A program made the position numbers and the translations under genes. The notes below the pieces were generated by a model. That model did not search any database and was not told the origin of the DNA. It saw nothing but the letters and a program-made list of their open reading frames with translations. Below are positions 1 to 6,257 of a stretch of 16,374 nucleotides of DNA, one piece after another; positions within the stretch are counted from its first letter, which is position 1; each line of letters opens with the position of its first letter. The stretch lies in NCBI GenBank assembly GCA_038065125.1, contig JBBTRP010000045.1, positions 1 to 16,374 on the forward strand. The letters are read 5' to 3'. The stretch comes from JBBTRP01 sp038065125. GTDB taxonomy: Bacteria > Patescibacteriota > Patescibacteriia > JACQRZ01.

Positions 1-102
1 CAGATACGCGGACACCTCGCTCGCAAAGATCTGACCTCCCAGGACGTCCTCGGGGGGTTTCGTAATTCACAGCCTGAAGAGAGATTCGGCCATGCGGGAT
101 GA
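1..102 (+). CDS. Possible C-terminal tail of a truncated gene
   Basis: Frame 1 is open from the window edge to a TGA at 100-102 and would encode 33 residues ending RFGHAG. The other two plus frames close earlier, at 31-33 and 57-59. The peptide is polar and charged, and I recognise no family in it. If real, the gene converges with the minus-strand gene at 264-722, with the palindrome at 115-288 between the two 3' ends. That arrangement resembles the recR end of the window and is the main argument for it. The fragment is too short to exclude a chance open frame. Confidence 0.35.
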   Translation, partial: QIRGHLARKDLTSQDVLGGFRNSQPEERFGHAG

Positions 103-114
103 CCGAATTATTTG

Positions 115-288
115 GCGCTAAGGACTCATCCATAAATAACATACTCAAGTTCGCTCAGATTTATGTCAGATTTTCGTAAACAAAATATGAGGAATATCGA
201 GATATGATGAGGATTTTTTTACGTAAAGATGACATAAAGATGAGATGAAATTGTGGAGGTTATTTATGGATGAGCCCTAACATAGCGC
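115..288. repeat. 174-bp imperfect palindrome (element 1)
   Basis: The two halves are reverse complements of each other around a centre near position 199.5. The best arm pairs 121-140 with 259-278 at 19 of 20 positions. Further in, segments around 155-180 pair with about 220-244 with a few mismatches and one gap. The apex is the small palindrome ATATCGAGATAT at 194-205. The outermost GCGCTA at 115-120 pairs with TAGCGC at 283-288 after a 4-nt bulge. GATGAGG and a run of seven T follow the apex on the plus strand, as in a terminator. The right arm contains the stop and last codons of the minus-strand gene at 264-722. It could be a MITE/REP-like element or a very large terminator. The structure is seen directly; its function is inferred. 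Confidence 0.8.
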
Positions 289-722
289 GTTAGAGGACCC
301 GAAGTGGCGGTCTGAACAATGGCACCGGCCCCGACAAGTTCACTGAGATACCGTCGCGCGCTACGGCGGGAAAGACTGAGCAGTTGAGCGACATCTGCTG
401 ACGTGACGCCCTCGTCCTCTTTTTTGACAATGACGCTCAGGATGCGACTTTTACGCTGCTCCATCAGGACGCGCATTCGGCGGGTGAACTCGGCGAGCGG
501 AGACGAGCTCTCAATCTCACACGCGCGAAGAAGTCCGCGCTCCTCGTCAATCTCGCTCTCAAGCCGCTCGATCTCGTTCTCAAGCTCAGCTACTTTACCT
601 GAGTCGGTTACTTCAGCGATGACCGTTCCGCGCCGGCGCGTAGCAAGGTCTTGGCTGGTGAACATGAGCGTAAACGTCGCGCCAACAATGCCGCCAAAAA
701 CAAAAGCGAAAAGAAATGTCAT
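264..722 (-). CDS. Membrane-anchored winged-helix DNA-binding protein
   Basis: A 152-residue protein with three visible parts. Residues about 4-22 form a hydrophobic segment that should be a single membrane anchor. Residues 43-67 are rich in Glu, Leu and Arg in a heptad-like pattern and probably form a coiled coil that dimerises. Residues about 92-138 read as a winged helix: GVTSADVAQLL, then the recognition-helix candidate SLSRRSARRYLSELV, then a short wing. The N-terminus is most simply placed in the membrane with the DNA-binding part in the cytoplasm. The ATG at 722 overlaps the TGA of the upstream metallopeptidase gene as ATGA, so the two are probably translationally coupled. I know no named family for the full architecture. 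The last codons lie in the arm of the palindrome at 115-288. Confidence 0.75.
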   Translation of the reverse strand: MTFLFAFVFGGIVGATFTLMFTSQDLATRRRGTVIAEVTDSGKVAELENEIERLESEIDEERGLLRACEIESSSPLAEFTRRMRVLMEQRKSRILSVIVKKEDEGVTSADVAQLLSLSRRSARRYLSELVGAGAIVQTATSGPLTRYVRAHP

Positions 723-1102
723 ATAGCCAGGGTTTTATTTTTTTTCCATGCCGCTTCCCACCTCTGTTCATACACCTCCATGCGCTTTTCGTCAATGCCC
801 AGGGCGTGACCCACTTCATGCCAAACGGTCTCACGGATCACGCGAGCCGTGTCACCGTCCTGCTCAAGGGCCTCCGCTTTGATATTCTCCCTGAAGAGCA
901 TAATCATGTCCGGCAGGGAGTCATACCCGCTCTCCCACTCGGTTGTGGGCACGCCGATATAACAACCCAAAAGATCGGGCTCCATATCGTTCCCCGGCCG
1001 ATCCTTGATGACAAATGCAAGGTTATGAATGCGTCCGCGTATGGTCTCCGGGATGGCACGGTAAGCTTCTTGAGCGTATTGTTCAAACTCTTCTGTCGAC
1101 AT
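719..1102 (-). CDS. Zincin-like metallopeptidase family protein
   Basis: A 127-residue soluble protein carrying HEVGHALGIDE at residues 95-105. This is an HExxH zinc site (His95, Glu96, His99) followed by an acidic residue as possible third ligand, typical of the small bacterial 'metallopeptidase family' proteins of the Zincin_1/DUF1025 type. The upstream part, including LLGCYIGVP and LPDMIMLFRENI, fits that family, and the length is usual for it. The substrate is unknown for the family as a whole. The ATG at 1102 has no Shine-Dalgarno sequence. The stop overlaps the start of the membrane-anchored winged-helix gene by 4 nt, so peptidase and regulator are made together. Regulation of the partner by proteolysis would be an inference only. 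Confidence 0.85.
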   Translation of the reverse strand: MSTEEFEQYAQEAYRAIPETIRGRIHNLAFVIKDRPGNDMEPDLLGCYIGVPTTEWESGYDSLPDMIMLFRENIKAEALEQDGDTARVIRETVWHEVGHALGIDEKRMEVYEQRWEAAWKKNKTLAI

Positions 1103-1223
1103 GAAGTGGGGCGGGATGGACGACGTATGAATTCAGTGTACACAACACACTATACATGGTAACTTGGGTGAAATCACACGCGTCTTATGGGCAGTCGATC
1201 AGGACAACAGCCAATCAGTGCTT
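1103..1223. other. Divergent intergenic region
   Basis: This 121-bp gap separates the divergent starts of the metallopeptidase gene (minus) and the MCFS membrane protein gene (plus), so it should hold promoters for both. TATACA at 1151-1156 is the best -10-like hexamer on the plus strand, but it has no convincing -35 box at the usual distance. A short GTGTAC palindrome lies at 1136-1141. An in-frame TTG at 1164 could extend the plus-strand gene by 20 residues, but that extension is polar and does not match the family. Confidence 0.4.
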
Positions 1224-1856
1224 ATGTGCTTCTCACCTGAAGTCAGCTTTATCTCAAGCGGCGTACTGGGATTGACCGGCGCGGCATCGATTGTCGTTGC
1301 GCCGAAGAACACAAAAATTCTCGGTCTCGTACCGTTCGCGTTTGCCGCGCAGCAGCTTTTAGAGGGCGTTCAGTGGCTTGCCCTGCGTACTGGAAGCGAA
1401 AATCTAATTGCGGGGTATGGCTATCTCTTTTTTGCGCTTCTTTTGTGGCCGATTGCAGTGCCTCTTGCGGTATACCTCGTCGACCCTGCGAGTCGTCGAC
1501 GAGTGCGTTGGTTCATTATTGGCGGTTTGATGATAACCGCATATTTTCTTTTTTCCCTTTTGCAGAGTGGTGTCGGTGCGGATATTTTTGGCGGCAGTAT
1601 CAGGTACACGTTTTTTAACGCCCTTAACTATCCGGGAGCCGAGTATGTGTACTTGATCGTGACGGCCGGAGCGCTGTTGGTTTCGAGTATCAAAGTATTC
1701 CGCTATTTCGCGGGCGGTGTCGTGGTCTCAGCAATAGCGGCGAACTTTTTTTTCAACGTAGTGTTTGTCTCGGTGTGGTGCTTTTTTGCCTCGCTCCTCT
1801 CACTTCTGATCTTTGCATATCTCCTTGTCGAACGGCGAAAAAAGGGCACGGCATAA
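1224..1856 (+). CDS. MCFS-type multi-pass membrane protein (DUF6629-like)
   Basis: A 210-residue hydrophobic protein with about six or seven membrane segments, separated by short charged loops such as DPASRRRVRW and ending in a basic tail (ERRKKG). I place the start at the ATG at 1224 because the product then begins MCFSPEVSF. This N-terminus, followed by a hydrophobic helix and then PFAFAAQQLLEGVQWLAL, is characteristic of a family of small unknown bacterial membrane proteins (DUF6629, from memory). A TTG 60 nt upstream is in frame but would add a polar stretch that the family lacks. Its function is unknown. It stands alone between the divergent metallopeptidase gene and dnaB, which has its own promoter-like sequence. 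Confidence 0.75.
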   Translation: MCFSPEVSFISSGVLGLTGAASIVVAPKNTKILGLVPFAFAAQQLLEGVQWLALRTGSENLIAGYGYLFFALLLWPIAVPLAVYLVDPASRRRVRWFIIGGLMITAYFLFSLLQSGVGADIFGGSIRYTFFNALNYPGAEYVYLIVTAGALLVSSIKVFRYFAGGVVVSAIAANFFFNVVFVSVWCFFASLLSLLIFAYLLVERRKKGTA

Positions 1857-1886
1857 TCTATCCACACCCTGTGTACGGCTGGTCTC

Positions 1887-1915
1887 TTGCGGCATTCCGA
1901 TTCCATCAGTAGAAT
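1887..1915 (+). promoter_or_regulatory. Sigma70-type promoter for dnaB
   Basis: TTGCGG at 1887-1892 and TAGAAT at 1910-1915 are separated by exactly 17 nt. The -10 box matches the consensus at five of six positions; the -35 box matches only in its first three. Transcription would start near 1922, leaving a leader of about 9 nt before the dnaB ATG with no room for a Shine-Dalgarno sequence. The call comes from sequence pattern only. Confidence 0.5.
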
Positions 1916-1930
1916 TGGATCACTCAATAT

Positions 1931-4615
1931 ATGCCGCTTGACACCGCCAATCCCCTCCCGCCTCAAAACCTTGAGGCTGAACAGTCGTTTTTGGGCGCCG
2001 TTCTTCTGGATAAGGACGCGCTCCTCAAAGTTGCCGATAAGCTCGTCCCGGAGGACTTCTATAAGGACGCGCACTCCTACGTCTATGAGGCGATGCTTGA
2101 GTTATACGAAAAGCATGAGCCGATTGATCTCTTGAGTCTCACAAACCGGCTTCAAGAAAAAGGGCGGTTGGAGTTAATTGGGGGGCGAAGCTATTTGGTG
2201 AGTCTCGCGCAGGCGGTTCCGACCTCAAGTCACGTTGTCCACTATTCGACGATCATCCAAAAAAAAGCGACTCTGAGACGGCTGCAAATCGCCGCTGCGG
2301 ATATTACCGGTTCGGTTTTTTCTGCCGAGGACGAGATCGAAAGCATCCTGGATCGCGCTGAACAAAAAATCTTTGCCGTCTCGCAAAAGCTTCTTCGCCG
2401 CGTATTCGTTCCGCTCAAGGACGTGCTTTCAGAGGCGTTTGAGCGTATTGACGAGCTGCATCGAGAAAAAGGAAAGCTGCGCGGACTGACCACCGGATTC
2501 ACTGAGCTCGATAACCTCCTGGCAGGCTTGCAAAAATCTGACCTGATTATTATTGCTGCACGTCCCAGTGTGGGGAAAACAAGTTTCGCGCTTGACCTTG
2601 CGCGGCAAGTATCGACCAACGGGAAGGCCTCCGTCGGCATATTTAGTCTTGAGATGTCAAAGGAACAACTGGTTGATCGCCTGATTTGTTCCCAGGCAGG
2701 AATTGACCTATGGAAAATGCGAACCGGAAAACTCTCTGATGCGCCGGGGTCGGATGACTTCTCAAGAATCGGGCACGCGATGAATGAGCTCTCTGAGGCA
2801 AAGATCTTTATCGACGACACGGCAAACGCAAACATCATGGAGATCCGTACCAAGGCACGCCGTCTACAGAGTGAGCATGGCCTGGACGCGATTATTCTCG
2901 ACTATCTCCAACTCATGGAAGGCACCTCCAAGCAGGATGGCCGCGTGCAGGAAATTGCCGAGATCACTCGCGGTCTCAAGTCAATCGCGCGCGAACTCAA
3001 TGTCCCGGTCGTCGCCCTGTCACAGCTCTCACGTGCGGTTGAAATGACCAAACCGGCACTTCCAAAACTCTCGCACCTACGTGAGTCAGGATGTCTTACG
3101 GGGGATAGTCTTATTGTTCACGCCCTTACGGGCCAGCGTATCCGAATGGATGAGCTTGCAGCGCGGAAGACTAAGAAGCCCATCCCCGTGTTTACGCTTG
3201 ACGACGATTGGAAACTCGTCGTACGACCAATGTCAAAAGTTTTTTCGAGTGGAAAGAAGAAGGTTTTTGAGTTGCGCATGAAAAGCGGGAAGATTCTCAA
3301 GGCATCAGCAAATCACCCATTCAGAAAACTTAACGGCTGGCACCAGCTCGGCACACTTTCGGTCGGTGACGCGCTGGCACTTCCTCGCTCGCTCTGTATA
3401 GAAAACCCTGTGGATCGTCTTACGGAAGATGAGTGTGTATTTTTGGCTCATATGATCGGGGATGGCTGTATGGTGCCCCGCCAGCCGATACACTATACCA
3501 GCGCCGACAGAATAAATATTACCGCTGTAGCAGATGCGGCACAGCGGCTTTTTTCCATCACACCGCGACTTGTACGCCAAGAAAATTGGTGGCATCTCTA
3601 CCTTCCGTCGCCCTATCGATTAGCGCGTGGCAAGCGGCACCCCGTCACCGAATGGCTACTCAAGCACGGACTCCAGCTCGCGCACTCGTACGACAAGGTT
3701 CTCCCCACGTCACTTTTTGAATGTTCGCCGAACCGAATAGCCCTTTTCCTCAAACATCTGTGGGCAACAGATGGCAACATATCATGGAACCGTCACCCCG
3801 GCAGAAAAGATTCGGGAGCGATTTATTATGCAAGCACGTCGCTCGTGCTCATCGAGCAAATACAGCATCTCCTGCTTCGGCTCGGGATACAATCTACCGT
3901 TCGAAAAACACAAAAAATCGGCTATCGTCCCTCACACCAATTACACATCCAAGGTTCGATGCATCAACTCCTTTTTCTTGAACGCATCGGCTGTTGGGGT
4001 TCACGAGGTGAGATCATCCCAGAATTGCACCGCGCTTTGAAAACGATTCACGCGAACCCAAACAATGACTGCATACCTGCGTATGCATGGAATACAGTGG
4101 TCGTTTCTGCAAAAAATAGTGCCAGTATGTCCTGGAGAGATGTGGCATCCTCATTAGGCATGTCATATTGCGGCTCAACTCTTTTTGCGTCCGGGATCAG
4201 CCGATCACGTATGGAGCGTCTTGCGCGCGTATGTGAAGCCGACGAACTTGCGCATCTCGCTCAATCCGATGTGCTTTGGGATACAATTGCATCAATCACA
4301 CCGCTTGGGGTCCAGGATGTCTATGATGCGACAGTTCCTGGTACGCATAACTTTATCGCGAACGATATCATTGTTCATAACAGCATCGAGCAGGATGCGG
4401 ACGTTGTTTTGTTTATCTATCGCAAAGCAGCAGACCGGAATTACCGATATGATGAGCTTGCGGAGGACGAAAAGCACATCGCCGAGATCATTATCGCGAA
4501 ACATCGCAATGGTCCAACCGGAACCGTAAAGCTGTTTTGGGATGAGAAGCGCGTGAGCTTCAAAAACCTCGATCGATCGCACGCAACATCCGCGATTTTT
4601 AATACACCGTTTTGA
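1931..4615 (+). CDS. dnaB: Replicative DNA helicase DnaB precursor with intein
   Basis: An 894-residue precursor of the hexameric fork helicase. The N-extein (residues 1-387) starts with the helicase N-terminal domain (PPQNLEAEQSFLGAVL), followed by the RecA-type motor: Walker A RPSVGKTS at 211-218, LEMSKEQLVDRL at 240-251, Walker B IILDY at 321-325, and ALSQLSRAVE. At LRESG/SIEQDADVV, a conserved motor-domain site, an intein of 430 residues (388-817) interrupts the chain. The C-extein (818-894) resumes with SIEQDADVVLFIYR and IIAKHRNGPTG. Spliced DnaB would be 464 residues, normal for the family. The ATG at 1931 follows a close promoter-like sequence. recR begins 2 nt after the stop, so replication and repair genes are probably cotranscribed. 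The reading frame is unbroken through all three parts. Confidence 0.97.
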   Translation: MPLDTANPLPPQNLEAEQSFLGAVLLDKDALLKVADKLVPEDFYKDAHSYVYEAMLELYEKHEPIDLLSLTNRLQEKGRLELIGGRSYLVSLAQAVPTSSHVVHYSTIIQKKATLRRLQIAAADITGSVFSAEDEIESILDRAEQKIFAVSQKLLRRVFVPLKDVLSEAFERIDELHREKGKLRGLTTGFTELDNLLAGLQKSDLIIIAARPSVGKTSFALDLARQVSTNGKASVGIFSLEMSKEQLVDRLICSQAGIDLWKMRTGKLSDAPGSDDFSRIGHAMNELSEAKIFIDDTANANIMEIRTKARRLQSEHGLDAIILDYLQLMEGTSKQDGRVQEIAEITRGLKSIARELNVPVVALSQLSRAVEMTKPALPKLSHLRESGCLTGDSLIVHALTGQRIRMDELAARKTKKPIPVFTLDDDWKLVVRPMSKVFSSGKKKVFELRMKSGKILKASANHPFRKLNGWHQLGTLSVGDALALPRSLCIENPVDRLTEDECVFLAHMIGDGCMVPRQPIHYTSADRINITAVADAAQRLFSITPRLVRQENWWHLYLPSPYRLARGKRHPVTEWLLKHGLQLAHSYDKVLPTSLFECSPNRIALFLKHLWATDGNISWNRHPGRKDSGAIYYASTSLVLIEQIQHLLLRLGIQSTVRKTQKIGYRPSHQLHIQGSMHQLLFLERIGCWGSRGEIIPELHRALKTIHANPNNDCIPAYAWNTVVVSAKNSASMSWRDVASSLGMSYCGSTLFASGISRSRMERLARVCEADELAHLAQSDVLWDTIASITPLGVQDVYDATVPGTHNFIANDIIVHNSIEQDADVVLFIYRKAADRNYRYDELAEDEKHIAEIIIAKHRNGPTGTVKLFWDEKRVSFKNLDRSHATSAIFNTPF
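3092..4381 (+). mobile_element. DnaB intein with LAGLIDADG homing endonuclease
   Basis: An in-frame protein intron of 430 residues (388-817 of the precursor). The N-terminal splicing block starts with the nucleophile Cys388 in CLTGDSLIVH. Block B is KASANHPF with the His at 462. Block F is VYDATVPGTHNFIAND. The C-terminus is IIVHN, giving the penultimate His and terminal Asn, followed by the +1 nucleophile Ser818. Sequence and insertion site closely match the cyanobacterial Ssp DnaB intein as I remember it. Two LAGLIDADG motifs, FLAHMIGDG (504-512) and LFLKHLWATDG (605-615), both keep their acidic residue, so the endonuclease may be active. A predicted helix-turn-helix (about 734-768, SWRDVASSLG) lies between the endonuclease and block F and may bind DNA. 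All splicing residues I can identify are present. Confidence 0.95.
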
Positions 4616-4617
4616 CG

Positions 4618-5223
4618 ATGGCCTACCCTCCCGCAATAAAGCTCCTGATCGATCAGTTTGCAAAGTTTCCCGGTATCGGCGAGAAGTCCGGTCAACGGTT
4701 TGTGTTTTATTTGCTCCGGCAGTCCTCAGACGACCTTCTCCGCCTCGCAAAACTCATCATGAACCTGCGCGACTCCGTCACGATCTGCATGACGTGCCAG
4801 AATTATTCCGAGCGCTCGCCCTGTACGGTGTGCTCTTCCCAGTCGCGCGATCACGGCCTCCTGTGCGTGGTCGCCCAGAGTCATGACGTATCGGCGTTTG
4901 AAAAAACTCGCGAGTTCAAGGGTGTGTACCACGTCTTGGGCGGCACGATCAACATGCTTGAGGGTATCACGCCCGACAAGCTCAAAGTACGCGAGCTCGT
5001 TGACCGCATTCGCAACCCGCACCGTCCGATCCGCGAGGTGATATTTGGTTTCAATCCCGACCTTGAGGGTGAGTCAACCGCGCTGTATCTCTCAAAACTT
5101 CTCAAGAACGAACCGCTCACCCTCACGCGTCTTGCGCGAGGATTACCTCGTGGCGCAGACATCGACTACGCGGACGAGATGACCCTCGCCGACGCTCTTA
5201 AAAGTCGCCGACCTATTTATTGA
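4618..5223 (+). CDS. recR: Recombination mediator protein RecR
   Basis: A 201-residue protein of the RecFOR pathway, which helps load RecA on gapped single-stranded DNA. In order: a helix-hairpin-helix (KFPGIGEKSGQRF, residues 16-28), a four-cysteine zinc finger (Cys57, 60, 69, 72 in CMTCQNYSERSPCTVC), a Toprim domain with VYHVLGGTINMLEGI and IFGFNPDLEGESTALYL, and the conserved tail LTRLARGLPRGADIDYADE. I chose the ATG at 4618, which gives the usual length of about 200 residues. A TTG at 4612 overlapping the dnaB stop is an alternative that adds two residues. There is no dnaX or ybaB neighbour, unlike the common arrangement. The TGA stop lies inside the arm of the palindrome at 5217-5399. 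Confidence 0.96.
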   Translation: MAYPPAIKLLIDQFAKFPGIGEKSGQRFVFYLLRQSSDDLLRLAKLIMNLRDSVTICMTCQNYSERSPCTVCSSQSRDHGLLCVVAQSHDVSAFEKTREFKGVYHVLGGTINMLEGITPDKLKVRELVDRIRNPHRPIREVIFGFNPDLEGESTALYLSKLLKNEPLTLTRLARGLPRGADIDYADEMTLADALKSRRPIY

Positions 5224-5399
5224 CGTTCGCGTGTTAGCTTAACAAGAAAAATGTATGATTTTGAGTCAGATTCAAGACCCTGGAGCCTTAAAAAACCGAA
5301 ATCGTATTAAAAATACGATGAGGATTTTTTATGGTGAAGGGTTTTGAAGCGGGCCAAAAGCATAGGCTTTTCGTTAAGCTAATACACGAACGTCAATAA
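5217..5399. repeat. 183-bp imperfect palindrome (element 2)
   Basis: Almost the whole region between recR and the converging coiled-coil gene folds on itself around position 5308-5310. The outer arms 5217-5243 and 5373-5399 (TTATTGACGTTCG...TTAGCTTAAC) pair at 25 of 27 positions. Inner segments keep pairing with gaps, including TTCAA, ACCCT and TAAAAAA against their complements. The apex ATCGTATT-AAA-AATACGAT at 5301-5319 is a perfect 8-bp hairpin. GATGAGG and six T follow it on the plus strand, and a run of T also follows on the minus strand, so it looks able to terminate both converging genes. Both genes end TAT TGA inside the outer arms. The stem is far longer than an ordinary terminator, so a MITE-like element or structured RNA are alternatives. 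Confidence 0.85.
5301..5330 (+). terminator. Bidirectional terminator-like apex of element 2
   Basis: The perfect hairpin at 5301-5319 (8-bp stem, 3-nt loop) is followed on the plus strand by GATGAGGA and six T at 5325-5330. On the minus strand the same hairpin is followed by TTCGG and a run of six T (5290-5295 on the plus strand read as A). It would end recR transcription rightward and the coiled-coil gene leftward. The short spacer between stem and T run makes it less than ideal for a classical intrinsic terminator. Confidence 0.5.
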
Positions 5400-5764
5400 C
5401 TCTCAACCTCGTCGCTCTTTTTGAATACGACCTTGAGCGAAAGATTATAGGGATTATTTTTTTCATCGCGGACCTGTACGGTCTCGCCGCGCATGAGTAC
5501 CACAAGGACGGCGTCAGAGAGTTCGCCGGACTCCGTCTCCAGATCGATTTTGAGGTCGTCCAGTTTTGTTAGCTCCGATTCGAACTGTGATTTTATTTTT
5601 GCTTCGAGCGATTTTTTTCGTTCGCGAGCGATCTCAAGCTCATCTTTGACGCCGCGAAGCTCACCGGAAGCATCCAGCGCATCCTTCACCATCTTTCTGA
5701 GCTCGCGCTGCTTTTGTTTGAGCGACTGGATGTTTAAAAAGAGCTCCTGAACAGATTGAGGCAT
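5393..5764 (-). CDS. Hypothetical coiled-coil protein
   Basis: A 123-residue protein of unknown function. Residues about 5-75 are strongly helical and charged, with heptad-like Leu spacing (LFLNIQSLKQKQRELRK and DELEIARERKKSLEAKI), and should form a coiled coil. The C-terminal 45 residues (LSDAVLVVLMRGETVQVRDE and following) look like a small beta-rich domain. There is no signal peptide or membrane segment, so it is probably cytoplasmic. The ATG at 5764 has no Shine-Dalgarno sequence. It follows the rplU terminator and so needs its own promoter; an extended -10-like box lies at 5792-5797. Its stop codon is in the right arm of the palindrome at 5217-5399. I do not recognise a named family. Confidence 0.7.
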   Translation of the reverse strand: MPQSVQELFLNIQSLKQKQRELRKMVKDALDASGELRGVKDELEIARERKKSLEAKIKSQFESELTKLDDLKIDLETESGELSDAVLVVLMRGETVQVRDEKNNPYNLSLKVVFKKSDEVESY

Positions 5765-5791
5765 ACGGAATACGAAATGAGTGAGAACTTC

Positions 5792-5800
5792 AAGATACCA
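5792..5800 (-). promoter_or_regulatory. Weak extended -10 promoter for the coiled-coil gene
   Basis: On the minus strand this reads TGGTATCTT, a -10-like TATCTT preceded by the TGn extension, about 28 nt upstream of the ATG. No good -35 box is seen at 16-18 nt. The TGG-TAT pattern also occurs in front of uppS and the DUF4012 gene. Support is weak. Confidence 0.3.
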
Positions 5801-5828
5801 CAGCCAGTCAAAAATATCCTGTGGATAG

Positions 5829-5859
5829 CAAAAATCCCCCGGCGAAGAGCCGAGGGATT
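5829..5859 (-). terminator. Intrinsic terminator of rplU
   Basis: On the minus strand AATCCCTCGGC and GCCGGGGGATT form an 11-bp stem (one G-U pair) around a 5-nt loop TCTTC, and the sequence continues into T residues. It begins only a few nt after the rplU stop. This is a typical strong factor-independent terminator and separates rplU from the coiled-coil gene. Confidence 0.85.
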
Positions 5860-5864
5860 TGTAT

Positions 5865-6179
5865 TTATGTGATTGAGTCGATTTTTACTTTTGTGAAGAG
5901 TTGATGATGACTCGTCTTTCTCCGGTACCGAACTTTCGGCTTGTACTTGATGATAGCAATCTTTTTCCCGCGGCCCTGCTCAAGCACGGTCGCCTTTACG
6001 GCCACATTCTCAAGCGTCGGCGTGCCGATCTCGACCATGTCACCGTTTTCAGAACTCCGAGCAAGCACGGTATCAAATTTAAACGATGTATCGACATTAC
6101 CGGGAATTTTTTCAATTTTGATCGTATCCCCTTCCCTGACGATATACTGTTTCCCCCCGGTTTTAATCACTGCAATCAT
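5865..6179 (-). CDS. rplU: 50S ribosomal protein L21
   Basis: A 104-residue ribosomal protein of the large subunit that binds 23S rRNA. The N-terminus MIAVIKTGGKQYIV is the L21 signature, and the C-terminal region has KYKPKVRYRRKTSHHQLFTKVKI, which matches the conserved basic RNA-binding end. Length is normal. The ATG at 6179 is supported by the family N-terminus; no Shine-Dalgarno sequence precedes it. It has its own strong promoter at 6229-6257 and its own terminator at 5829-5859, so it is a single-gene unit. The usual partner rpmA (L27) is not next to it, which differs from most bacteria. Confidence 0.97.
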   Translation of the reverse strand: MIAVIKTGGKQYIVREGDTIKIEKIPGNVDTSFKFDTVLARSSENGDMVEIGTPTLENVAVKATVLEQGRGKKIAIIKYKPKVRYRRKTSHHQLFTKVKIDSIT

Positions 6180-6228
6180 ACGGTTTCTTATGGTTTATCG
6201 GGCGATTATCTTCGGCACCTGATAAATA

Positions 6229-6257
6229 ATTATAGCACAAAATCAGGTACGTGTAAA
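6229..6257 (-). promoter_or_regulatory. Strong sigma70-type promoter of rplU
   Basis: On the minus strand TTTACA (6252-6257) and TATAAT (6229-6234) are separated by exactly 17 nt. The -10 box is perfect and the -35 box matches five of six. The predicted start near 6222 gives a leader of about 43 nt. The -35 box overlaps the last codons of the upstream transferase gene. Confidence 0.85.

Noticed and set aside
403..726. Plus-strand open frame opposite the winged-helix gene.
   Set aside because: Ser/Arg-rich shadow of the real minus-strand gene, with no recognisable motif.
1164..1223. TTG start extending the MCFS membrane protein by 20 residues.
   Set aside because: The extension is polar, and the family begins directly at MCFS, which matches the ATG at 1224.
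3092..4381. The insertion in dnaB as a sequencing artefact, gene fusion or group I/II intron.
   Set aside because: It is in frame from end to end, has intein splicing blocks at both ends and LAGLIDADG motifs, and the flanking exteins join into a normal DnaB.
5300..5335. GAAA and GATGAG next to a hairpin suggested a hammerhead ribozyme.
   Set aside because: The required CUGAUGA, stem II and GAAA order with a cleavable NUH site is not present in any permutation I tried.
5217..5399. Could element 2 be 6S RNA or the signal-recognition-particle RNA, which sits near recR in some bacteria?
   Set aside because: A long imperfect hairpin of about 180 nt superficially fits 6S RNA, but a similar element occurs again at 115-288, I see no promoter driving it, and the conserved SRP helix-8 sequence (GGAAG-type loop) is absent.
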